Both the position numbers and the translations under genes were made by a program. A DNA stretch of 64,000 bases from CAZTDD01 sp964612675 (GTDB lineage Bacteria; Hinthialibacterota; Hinthialibacteria; Hinthialibacterales; JAKPRU01), in contig CAZTDD010000001.1 of NCBI GenBank assembly GCA_964612675.1, positions 124,001-188,000 on the forward strand, written 5' to 3'. The notes beneath the pieces are model-generated. The model had not been told where the DNA came from, did not search any database, and was given only the letters and a program-made list of their open reading frames with translations. Positions 17,017 through 24,811 of the stretch are shown in pieces (within the stretch, counting starts at the first letter, position 1; each line of letters opens with the position of its first letter).

Positions 17017-18090
17017 ATGAAACCAGCAGTTTACCATATACCTGTTTTGCCGGGAGATTTGGAAACAACGGTTGAGGAAAAAGTGGGGCGCCTGTTCGAC
17101 GCTGCCGGACTTATCGACTGCACGCAACAGGGAGATCTTGTCGGAATCAAGGTCCATTTCGGCGAAGAGGGAAACGAGACCTTCGTGAAGCCGTCTCGTC
17201 TTCGCGTTGTCATCGAACGCCTCCAGCAGAACAAAGCAAAGCCTTTCTTCACCGACACCAATACCCTATACACAGGAATGCGTTCGAACTCAGTGGATCA
17301 TACACGTCTTGCGGAAAAACACGGATTTGGAATTTCCGACACAGGAATCCCCGTAATTATCTCCGACGGTCTGGCGGGTGAGGACGAAGTGGAGGTCGAA
17401 ATCGGCTGCAGACATTTTAATCAAGTCGGAGTGGCCGCAGGGATCGCTTCAACCGATTCCCTGATGGTCATCACCCACGTGACAGGGCACTGTGCGTCCG
17501 GACTAGGCGGAACCATCAAGAATTTGGGGATGGGATGCAGCAGCCGAAAAGGAAAACTCCAGCAGCATTCGGCCCTCAAACCCAAAATACGAAGCGAAAA
17601 ATGCACCGGGGACCTCCGCTGTGCAAAGAAGTGCCCCGCCGACGCGATTATCGAGGTCAATGATAAAGCGCAAATCGTTGAAGAGAAATGTATCGGCTGC
17701 GGTGAATGTATCGTCACCTGTCGATTCAATGCGGTGACATTCAATTGGGATTTAAGCGGCCCCACGCTCCAGGAACGGATGGCGGAGCACGCTCTTGGTG
17801 TTGTAAAACAGAAACGAGATCGGGTTGGCTACATCAGTTTCATGACCACAATGACCAAGGAATGCGACTGTTTTGGGAACAAAGAGAAAGACGTTCTGGT
17901 ACCTGCCGTTGGCGTGGCCGCGTCACGCGATCCCGTGGCCCTCGAACAAGCATGCGTGGACATTATTGAGAAGGCCACCGGGCGATCGTTTCGCGACACA
18001 TTTCGCTGTCACGAGTTTTCTCGCATGCTGGGGTACGCCGAAGAAATCGGACTGGGAAGCCGTTCGTACGAACTTCGCACAGTCGATTGA
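17017..18090 (+). CDS. DUF362 protein with 2[4Fe-4S] ferredoxin insert
   Basis: A 357-residue protein with a DUF362 domain (residues about 40-190 and 240-350), recognised from LVGIKVHFGEEGNETFVKP, FFTDTNTLYTG, ITHVTGHCASGLGGTIKNLGMG and AVGVAASRDPVALEQACVDII. A ferredoxin-type insert around residues 190-235 has CTGDLRCAKKCPADAI and CIGCGECIVTC. Its second cluster pattern (CxxCxxCxxxC) is complete; the first has CTGDLRC and CAKKC spacing slightly longer than classic. Such proteins are thought to be redox or maturation proteins with unknown substrates. The ribosome site ACGGAGGAAA precedes ATG 17017. It sits alone between membrane-protein and transporter genes. Confidence 0.9.
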   Translation: MKPAVYHIPVLPGDLETTVEEKVGRLFDAAGLIDCTQQGDLVGIKVHFGEEGNETFVKPSRLRVVIERLQQNKAKPFFTDTNTLYTGMRSNSVDHTRLAEKHGFGISDTGIPVIISDGLAGEDEVEVEIGCRHFNQVGVAAGIASTDSLMVITHVTGHCASGLGGTIKNLGMGCSSRKGKLQQHSALKPKIRSEKCTGDLRCAKKCPADAIIEVNDKAQIVEEKCIGCGECIVTCRFNAVTFNWDLSGPTLQERMAEHALGVVKQKRDRVGYISFMTTMTKECDCFGNKEKDVLVPAVGVAASRDPVALEQACVDIIEKATGRSFRDTFRCHEFSRMLGYAEEIGLGSRSYELRTVD

Positions 18091-18177
18091 GTTTCCCCGA
18101 CCACAACGAATTGCTGAGCTGTCTCTGTTTTTTCAGCATAACATGTCCACCGGTTATCCGAGTGTTTTGGAATAAGA

Positions 18178-19203
18178 ATGCGCGCATCGATTAGTCGAAT
18201 CACACCATTCGCCGCCGTGATGGGGGCTACGTTTCTTCTACTCGCTGTCTCCGGATATCCTCCCGTTCGGGCATTTCGTATTCTAATCGAGGGTTCCTGG
18301 GGGAATGCGGCCGGACTCGCTCTTTTGCTCACAAAGTCGATGCCGTTGATCCTGACGGGGCTGGCCGTCGCGATTCCCTTCCGAGCAAAACTCTTCAATA
18401 TCGGCGGAGAAGGACAGCTGTATCTCGGCGGGATTAGCGCCGCCATCGTCGGAACAACGGTAGCAGGGCTTCCCTCAGCCGTACACCTCCCTCTCACCAT
18501 AGGAATCGGTGTCTGTGCGGGAGCCCTATGGGGAGCGTTTGCGGGGTTTCTGCGTGCGAAACGCGGCGTACACGAGGTCATCGGCACGATCCTATTGAAT
18601 TTCATCGCGCTGTACCTGGTCAATTACCTTGTTCTCGGTCCGTTGTCGGCCGGTGAGGGAATCGGCAGGACACATTTCCTATCGCCGTCCGCCACGCTAT
18701 GGAGTCTGCCGTTTCCGGGAAACAACAGCGTACCCACGGGTTTATTCGTGTCGGCGGGTTGCGCTTTGTGTTGCCAGTGGCTTCTGTATCGCACACAGCT
18801 GGGTTGGAACACCCGTGCGATTGGTGAGAACCCCGTCGCATCGAAATACGCGGGCATCCGGATTCACGGATACATGATCGGCGTGATGGCTTTTGCAGGC
18901 GCTCTGGCCGGCCTGGCGGGCGCACTGGAAACCTCGGGCGTTCACCGCACATTTTTTGCGAAATTCTCATCGAGTTACGGATTCGACGGCATCGCTGTCG
19001 CGTTCATGGCGCAGGCTGAACCCTGGGCGATCATCCCCGCCGCTCTCTTCCTCGCAACGCTTCGCACCGCCGACCAGGCACTTCAATTCGAACTCGGCGT
19101 GCCTCGCGAGATGGTCCTAATTTTAGAGGGAGTCCTGATTGTCCTTGTGGCCGTTCTTCATCAACGGGAAAGAGCCAAACGTCTGGAGAGAGTTGTCACA
19201 TGA
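18178..19203 (+). CDS. ABC transporter permease, nucleoside/BMP type (NupP/YufP-like)
   Basis: A 341-residue inner-membrane permease of the branched-chain permease superfamily, in the subgroup working with BMP-family nucleoside-binding lipoproteins. The signatures are IPFRAKLFNIGGEGQLYLGG and RGVHEVIGTILLNFIALYLVNYLV, with about nine membrane helices. ATG 18178 has GGAATAAGA upstream. The stop overlaps the start of the second permease (ATGA at 19200), so the two form a heterodimer and are coupled in translation. No ABC ATPase or binding protein gene adjoins, so these parts are either encoded upstream elsewhere or have been lost. The likely substrate is nucleosides or purines by family. Confidence 0.9.
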   Translation: MRASISRITPFAAVMGATFLLLAVSGYPPVRAFRILIEGSWGNAAGLALLLTKSMPLILTGLAVAIPFRAKLFNIGGEGQLYLGGISAAIVGTTVAGLPSAVHLPLTIGIGVCAGALWGAFAGFLRAKRGVHEVIGTILLNFIALYLVNYLVLGPLSAGEGIGRTHFLSPSATLWSLPFPGNNSVPTGLFVSAGCALCCQWLLYRTQLGWNTRAIGENPVASKYAGIRIHGYMIGVMAFAGALAGLAGALETSGVHRTFFAKFSSSYGFDGIAVAFMAQAEPWAIIPAALFLATLRTADQALQFELGVPREMVLILEGVLIVLVAVLHQRERAKRLERVVT

Positions 19204-20111
19204 TCACAACATTACTCCATACCGCCGGGATGAAAGCGGCACCGATTCTGTGGGCGTCGCTCGGCGGTCTGTCAAGCGAACGATCGGGCATTATCAACAT
19301 CGGTCTGGAAGGGATGATGCTGGCCGGTGCTTTCTTTGCAGTTGTTGGCTCGGCCTTTCTTCATTCCCCGTGGCTGGGGCTTTTCTGTGCGGCACTCGCC
19401 GGGGGATGTTTCGGATTGCTTCACGCCTGGCTATGTATACGGTGGCGTGTGGATCAAATCGTGAGCGGTATCGGCATCAATCTGCTTTCCCTCGGAATAA
19501 CCGGGTTCCTACTGTTACGGGTTTTTGGCGCACATGGAAATTCGCCTGCGGTACCGAAGTTCAATTCGTTCTCAATTGATTTCATTCATGCTATTCCTTT
19601 CATCGGTGAGCCGATCGCCCGGTTGCTTTTCCCGCTCTGCGCCCTGCACCTGATTCTTGTCGTCGTGGTCGGCCTGATGTGGTGGTTGTTCTGGAAAAGC
19701 GTGTGGGGACTTCGGCTTCGTGCAACCGGCGAGAATCCTCATGCGGTCCGCAGCGCGGGCCTCTATCCACACCGCATCCAATATGTAGCAGTAACGTTGA
19801 GCGGAGTTCTTGCGGGGATCGGCGGCGCACAGCTCTCGATCGGCGATGTGAGCGCCTTCAGTATCGGCATGACAAACGGCCGTGGCTTTATCGCGTTGGC
19901 CGCGCTCATCTGCGCACGATGGCGGCCGGAGGGTGTTTTGATTGCGTGCCTTTGTTTTGGATTTGTCGAGGGCCTTGGCGAGCACCTGCAGGGGTATATT
20001 CCCAGTTTGCCATCCGAGAGTTACCTGGCACTGCCTTTCGTGTTAGCCCTTGCGGCGCTCTCAATCACGCGTTGGAGCGCCACGCCACCGGCCGCTTTGG
20101 GGCAGAAATAG
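19200..20111 (+). CDS. ABC transporter permease, nucleoside/BMP type (NupQ/YufQ-like)
   Basis: A 303-residue partner permease. The family hallmark SERSGIINIGLEGMMLAGAFF is at residues 27-47, followed by GCFGLLHAWLCIRWRVDQIVSGIGINLLSLGITGFLL and GVLAGIGGAQLSIGDVSAF. About eight membrane helices are visible. It starts inside the stop codon of the first permease gene. The gene ends 18 bases before the convergent gcvH, so the operon stops at two genes and holds no ATPase. Confidence 0.9.
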   Translation: MITTLLHTAGMKAAPILWASLGGLSSERSGIINIGLEGMMLAGAFFAVVGSAFLHSPWLGLFCAALAGGCFGLLHAWLCIRWRVDQIVSGIGINLLSLGITGFLLLRVFGAHGNSPAVPKFNSFSIDFIHAIPFIGEPIARLLFPLCALHLILVVVVGLMWWLFWKSVWGLRLRATGENPHAVRSAGLYPHRIQYVAVTLSGVLAGIGGAQLSIGDVSAFSIGMTNGRGFIALAALICARWRPEGVLIACLCFGFVEGLGEHLQGYIPSLPSESYLALPFVLALAALSITRWSATPPAALGQK

Positions 20112-20129
20112 GGACATCAGCCTCCGCTT

Positions 20130-20516
20130 TTACTTCTCGGAGGCGATGTGCGCTTCGTACGCCTTCGCATCCATCAGAGCGCTCGGCTCCTCCGGGTTCT
20201 TCATTTCAATTTTCAGCATCCATCCTTCACCATACGGATCCTCATTGACCAATTCCGGCTTGCTGGCCAAAGATTCGTTTACCGCGACCACTTTCCCCGT
20301 AACCGGCGCATATAAATCGGCCGCAACCTTGCACGATTCAACAACACCAATTTCCTGTTCGCGAATCGCCTCGGTGTCCGGGTCCGGCAATTCCACGTAG
20401 ACAATATCGGTCAGTTGTTCTTGTGCGTAGTCGGAGATGCCGCAAACCGCATGATTGCCCTCGACACGCACCCATTCATGGGTCTTGGTATAGCGAAGAT
20501 TCTCGTCGATTTTCAT
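20130..20516 (-). CDS. gcvH: Glycine cleavage system H protein
   Basis: A 128-residue lipoyl carrier of the glycine cleavage system; it shuttles the aminomethyl group between the P, T and L proteins. The lipoylated lysine lies in VESCKVAADLYAPVTGKV. The N-terminal RYTKTHEWVRVEGNHAVCGISDYAQEQLTDIVYVELPD is typical. A clear ribosome site (AGGAGTATAAAAC) precedes ATG 20516. It lies 14 bases after gcvT in the same operon. gcvP is not in the window. Confidence 0.98.
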   Translation of the reverse strand: MKIDENLRYTKTHEWVRVEGNHAVCGISDYAQEQLTDIVYVELPDPDTEAIREQEIGVVESCKVAADLYAPVTGKVVAVNESLASKPELVNEDPYGEGWMLKIEMKNPEEPSALMDAKAYEAHIASEK

Positions 20517-20530
20517 GTTTTATACTCCTA

Positions 20531-21637
20531 TTATTGGGATTTCTTCTTTATTTTAACTCGACTGGGAACGAAAGGCGGAGTCTCCTCCCGAACCGATACA
20601 GAACGTCCACGAATCTCAACCGCATCCGGGACGCTATCGGGCTCGACATACGCCATCGCGATCCCTTCCGACCGCGTGGGTGAAAATCCGCCACTGGTTA
20701 CGGTGCCGATCCGGTTTCCATTCGACAAAACCGGAAACGACTCGCGGGGCACCCCCCGCTGAGTCAACACAAACCCTTTCAGTTGCCGGGAGCAGCCTTG
20801 TTCTTGCTGTTTGACCAGCACATCTTGTCCGACAAAGTCATCTTTTGACAAATGGACAACCCATTTTAGACCGGCTTCCAAGGGAGTAATGTCTTCCTCC
20901 AGTTCGTGACCGTACAACGGATAGCCCATCTCGAGGCGGAGAGTATCGCGGGCGCCGAGTCCGCACGGCTTACCGCCTCCCGCCACGACCTGCTTCCAGA
21001 TATCCTGCATCAATTCGGGCGGGCCGCTCAATTCGAACCCGTCTTCACCCGTGTAGCCGGTGCGGGACAACGGAATCCGGGTACCCTGGAACTCGATCTC
21101 GCGCCATCGATAGAAGAACATGTCGCTGACATCCTGCCCAACGATACTCGCGACGAGTGCCTCAGATTCCGGTCCTTGAACCGCCACCATGCCCGTATTC
21201 AACGTTTTGTCTTCGATTTCAACGGAGGTATTCCATTCCTCGCGATGCTGTTCGAACCATTCGACGATCTTCGTGCGGTTGCTCCCGTTGACCACAAGCG
21301 CAACATCGTCTCCGTCCCCGCGATAGACGAGAATATCGTCCCGCGTGCCGCCCCTGTCGTTGCAGACAACCGTGTAGCCCACCTGCCAGGGCTTCAGACG
21401 GGAAACGTCTCGTGTAACCAGGCGATTGACAAACCCAAGGGCCTCTTGTCCGCGTATCTGCAGACGTCCCATATGGCCGACGTCGAATATTCCGACAGAC
21501 GAGCGTGTAGCATTGTGTTCCTTGGGGATGGATTCATACTGGACGGGCATCTCCCATCCGGCAAATGGGACCAGCTTCCCCCCCGCTTCACGATGGAGTT
21601 CGAATAAACATGTGCGTAACAAATTCGTTTCAGTCAT
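20531..21637 (-). CDS. gcvT: Aminomethyltransferase (glycine cleavage T protein)
   Basis: A 368-residue tetrahydrofolate-dependent aminomethyltransferase that releases ammonia from the H-protein-bound intermediate and forms methylene-tetrahydrofolate. Signatures are LVPFAGWEMPVQYESIPKEH, GIFDVGHMGRLQIRG, the folate-site region GYTGEDGFELSGP and GARDTLRLEMGYPLYGHEL. The length is normal. ATG 21637 has GAGGCATA upstream. The gene sits 81 bases after the giant membrane-protein gene on the same strand and just before gcvH. I see no glycine riboswitch in the 81-base leader. Confidence 0.98.
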   Translation of the reverse strand: MTETNLLRTCLFELHREAGGKLVPFAGWEMPVQYESIPKEHNATRSSVGIFDVGHMGRLQIRGQEALGFVNRLVTRDVSRLKPWQVGYTVVCNDRGGTRDDILVYRGDGDDVALVVNGSNRTKIVEWFEQHREEWNTSVEIEDKTLNTGMVAVQGPESEALVASIVGQDVSDMFFYRWREIEFQGTRIPLSRTGYTGEDGFELSGPPELMQDIWKQVVAGGGKPCGLGARDTLRLEMGYPLYGHELEEDITPLEAGLKWVVHLSKDDFVGQDVLVKQQEQGCSRQLKGFVLTQRGVPRESFPVLSNGNRIGTVTSGGFSPTRSEGIAMAYVEPDSVPDAVEIRGRSVSVREETPPFVPSRVKIKKKSQ

Positions 21638-21718
21638 TATGCCTCAACAATTCCGATTTTTTTGACGTATCTACTAAGCATAAACGATTTGGCATATCTT
21701 TCGGAGGAAGGTTGCCCG

Positions 21719-24700
21719 TCAAGGACGTCCCACGACTACATCCTCAGCGAGAAAAGCCGCGTCCAAGTGAACATCTTCTGAACGTAGATACGCGACCAAC
21801 CAGTATCGTCCTGATTCGTTCGGCATGGTCAGTTTCGCAGTGAATTCCTGTCGGCCATTTCGAGGCAGTTCAACGTCTTGCCGCGCCTCCGCGTGCTTCT
21901 TTTCCCAGGGCCGCTCCGTGAAACGGTCGCTGATCAACCACCAAAGATACGCTTTCAATGGCTCTTCCGAGAGATTCACAACTTCAGAACGAACTTGCAT
22001 CGCAGCGCCATTGCGAACATTCGTGACGTATCGTCCCGCCTGATCGAGAAGGGCCATTCGAACGATTCCGGCTGAGGCCGTGTCAATCCGTCGAGAACGA
22101 CCGATATGAGTCGCTTCGATGTCGCGACGGTACACATGGATGTTCAGATTCCGATCCTCAAAAGGAATCGCCTCTGTTTCAGGATACCAAGGTTGGTATT
22201 TCATCAAAGAAACCCATGTTCGTGTCCAATTCTCGAATTTGAGATACTGCGGTGATTCGAGCAGCGGGTGTCCCGGCAGAAGCTCGATTGTATTCACGCT
22301 CCCCACGAGATCGTTTTGGAGCCAGCGCGCCAATTCCATCGCGCTTTCTGTGGCGTCGGAGATTCGCTCGCCGTCGGGAGCGATTGACCCCTGGAGACTG
22401 GGGCGATAGATCTTCTCCAAATCGGCGTCATAATCTTTCACCAAATGAACATTGACGGCCGCGGGAGGCATCTGGCTGTTTTCACCAATGAGTAGCGCAC
22501 CGCGCTCCGTATCGATCGTCGGGAGAAGTTTTTCAAGCACAGCATTCCAGTCCGCGGTCGTGGCATAGTAATGCCTTTGAACGAGATGTCCCTGTCTCAA
22601 TGGCAAGATCAATAACAGCAGAGTCGCCGCTGTTAAGGCATAGGACTTGTCTTTGCCTCTTCCCGCGTGTGCAACGATTACCTCGACGGCCACTCCGAAA
22701 AACAATGCGAGTACCGGCATGAAAGCAAGCAGCGAGGACCAATACTTGCCTCCGACAAAAACGATCAATGTAACAACCCCTCCAGCCAATCCCGCCGCTA
22801 ATCCACGCAGCCGACGATCCATCAAGCTCCAAGACACGGCCACGAGAACCAGCAGAACCACGATCATGATCCACCGATGGGGAGCATAATCGATCGTCAT
22901 CCTCTCAAAGAACCACGCGATTCCCCGCAAACCTCCAAGATCATCGCCGCGTCCCAAAAACGCATGCACGCGACGGCTCGTTTCCGGCAGATAAACACGG
23001 CTCACAACAAACACAAGAACCGTCGCAGGCAAGATCAGGCACGCGAGGTCGGCGAGATTTCTCTCGAAAGGTTTCGTGCGTAACAAGGTGGCGATCCCGA
23101 GGATCGTTACAAGAAGCAATCCATGGACCGGATGGTACAAAAAAGTAAAACCGAGTAGAAACGACAAGAACAAGAATGTAGGCCGAACCGGCGTCACTCC
23201 GGCCAAGGTCCAGACCAACAAAGAAGCGCTCATCAGAAAAAGGGAGAACGTCTCCGGATACAGAGTGCAAGAGTAGCGTATCGCCGCCGGACAGAGGATC
23301 AGCAGCGCAGCCGCACCCAAACCGGCGATCGAGCCCCCTGAGGGCGACTGGAGGATTCGCTGCGAGAGCATCCAGGCCGCCGCAAAAACAAGGAACGCCG
23401 ACGTGCAAAACAGAATCAGGTGAACGGTCTGCCATGCGATGCGCTGAAAAGCGGAAACGCTCAAGATTCGCGACCAGGCGAAGACTTGAAACGGTGTGAA
23501 ATTCTCTCCAACCTGCAAAGACTCTATGTAAAGTTCGTTGTCGCCTTCTTGTATTGCACGTTTCAATTGTTGCGCATGGGAAACCGCCTCCGCTTCCTCC
23601 CGGCAGAGCGGTCCGCTGGAGAGAATTGTGTTTCCGTATAATTGGAGCCCCGCCCAGATCGCCAGCAACAAACAGATTCCACCGTGTATATAAAACCACT
23701 GTGTAACTCGGAGGGACTCTCTCGGCTCAGTCGGCGTATGCCAGATTTTGCGGCCTGCCCCACGCAGCCATTCCAGGCCTTTCTCCATCCGCTCCGACAA
23801 AGCGTCGAAATCCAAGGGCATGTCTTTGGTCGAGGATTCCGAGGCAGTGGGCTCGGCGGACGGCTCCGGTGGCCGCACGTCTCGCCGAGTTTTTCTTCCT
23901 CCTCGAAAGACAAACCAAACCACCAACGCGAGAAGAACAACCAACGTCGCTTTGACCCAACCGCGCAACCCGCACACTAAGTCATCTAATTGTACCAGAT
24001 TGGTCTCCGGTGTAATTTCGATTTCTCTCTCGACACGCTGGAAAAGGCCAAAACGGTCTCCCGCGATGACTTTTATCGTTCCAATCGGAACCTGAACAAA
24101 GTCACGTTCGAAACGGTGACCGCTGTCAGTGGGAACACTCGTGATTTCATGGCCGCGCCAGAGAAATCGGGCAATCCCGCCCCGCAGACGTCCTCTGCCC
24201 AGCAATCCACGGATGCTTCCCCGAAGGCTTACTGTTGTGAGACGTGTATCTTCGACCATCGGAAGATTGAAGGTGACGGTTTCCTCTACGGAGAGTTGGT
24301 CGACCACATCCAGCAAAGCGGAAGCGATCTCTTCTACTGTCTCCCGATTTTCTCCTGTCTTCCCAACAACATGATCGACCACGACATCGTTTGCGGGATC
24401 GTCGAGGATACGCCTGCCCCACATAAAACGCTGAGCGGCCCGACGTGCATCCTCAGGGTCGGAGGGAGCCGGCGTAGGAAGTTCAATCTGCAAGTCGGTA
24501 TTTTCAAACAGATGATTCACCGGCCGGAGTTCGACCCAGTATGTCCCTGGCAGCAGAGAGCGATCGCAACGGAATGTCCCATCCGCACGGGTCCAGGCAT
24601 ACGCGACGGGATCCTCACGACCCGCAAATATGCCAACCCATACCGTATTTACCGGTGTCTTGTCATATTCGGCGACGACCTTTCCGCGAAGGATGATCCG

Positions 24701-24808
24701 TTGCAAAGGAATCTCGGCGCGTAAGGTTTCCGAAGCGGAAGAGAATAACAGAACGCTGGCGGCAAACCAGAACCAGGAAAAGAAAAGCGGAAAGCGAGAC
24801 GAGGACAT
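21719..24808 (-). CDS. Giant membrane protein, N-terminal beta domain plus GT-C-like helices
   Basis: A 1029-residue protein I cannot assign to one family. Residues 1-31 form a signal peptide. Residues about 35-110 resemble a carboxypeptidase-regulatory (transthyretin-like) domain (IILRGKVVAEYDKTPVNTVWVGIF, WTRADGTFRC). Two beta-rich repeats follow, then a helix near residue 295 and a charged linker (about 305-360). The segment about 370-740 has around ten membrane helices with an acidic first loop (CREEAEAVSHAQQLKRAI), as in GT-C glycosyltransferases. The last 270 residues are soluble. It follows the 964-residue protein by only 4 bases and likely shares an operon. ATG 24808 has AGGAG upstream. 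Confidence 0.65.
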   Translation of the reverse strand: MSSSRFPLFFSWFWFAASVLLFSSASETLRAEIPLQRIILRGKVVAEYDKTPVNTVWVGIFAGREDPVAYAWTRADGTFRCDRSLLPGTYWVELRPVNHLFENTDLQIELPTPAPSDPEDARRAAQRFMWGRRILDDPANDVVVDHVVGKTGENRETVEEIASALLDVVDQLSVEETVTFNLPMVEDTRLTTVSLRGSIRGLLGRGRLRGGIARFLWRGHEITSVPTDSGHRFERDFVQVPIGTIKVIAGDRFGLFQRVEREIEITPETNLVQLDDLVCGLRGWVKATLVVLLALVVWFVFRGGRKTRRDVRPPEPSAEPTASESSTKDMPLDFDALSERMEKGLEWLRGAGRKIWHTPTEPRESLRVTQWFYIHGGICLLLAIWAGLQLYGNTILSSGPLCREEAEAVSHAQQLKRAIQEGDNELYIESLQVGENFTPFQVFAWSRILSVSAFQRIAWQTVHLILFCTSAFLVFAAAWMLSQRILQSPSGGSIAGLGAAALLILCPAAIRYSCTLYPETFSLFLMSASLLVWTLAGVTPVRPTFLFLSFLLGFTFLYHPVHGLLLVTILGIATLLRTKPFERNLADLACLILPATVLVFVVSRVYLPETSRRVHAFLGRGDDLGGLRGIAWFFERMTIDYAPHRWIMIVVLLVLVAVSWSLMDRRLRGLAAGLAGGVVTLIVFVGGKYWSSLLAFMPVLALFFGVAVEVIVAHAGRGKDKSYALTAATLLLLILPLRQGHLVQRHYYATTADWNAVLEKLLPTIDTERGALLIGENSQMPPAAVNVHLVKDYDADLEKIYRPSLQGSIAPDGERISDATESAMELARWLQNDLVGSVNTIELLPGHPLLESPQYLKFENWTRTWVSLMKYQPWYPETEAIPFEDRNLNIHVYRRDIEATHIGRSRRIDTASAGIVRMALLDQAGRYVTNVRNGAAMQVRSEVVNLSEEPLKAYLWWLISDRFTERPWEKKHAEARQDVELPRNGRQEFTAKLTMPNESGRYWLVAYLRSEDVHLDAAFLAEDVVVGRP

Positions 24809-24811
24809 GTG

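Noticed and set aside
21638..21718. Glycine riboswitch before gcvT
   Set aside because: The leader is only 81 bases and lacks the tandem aptamer pattern.
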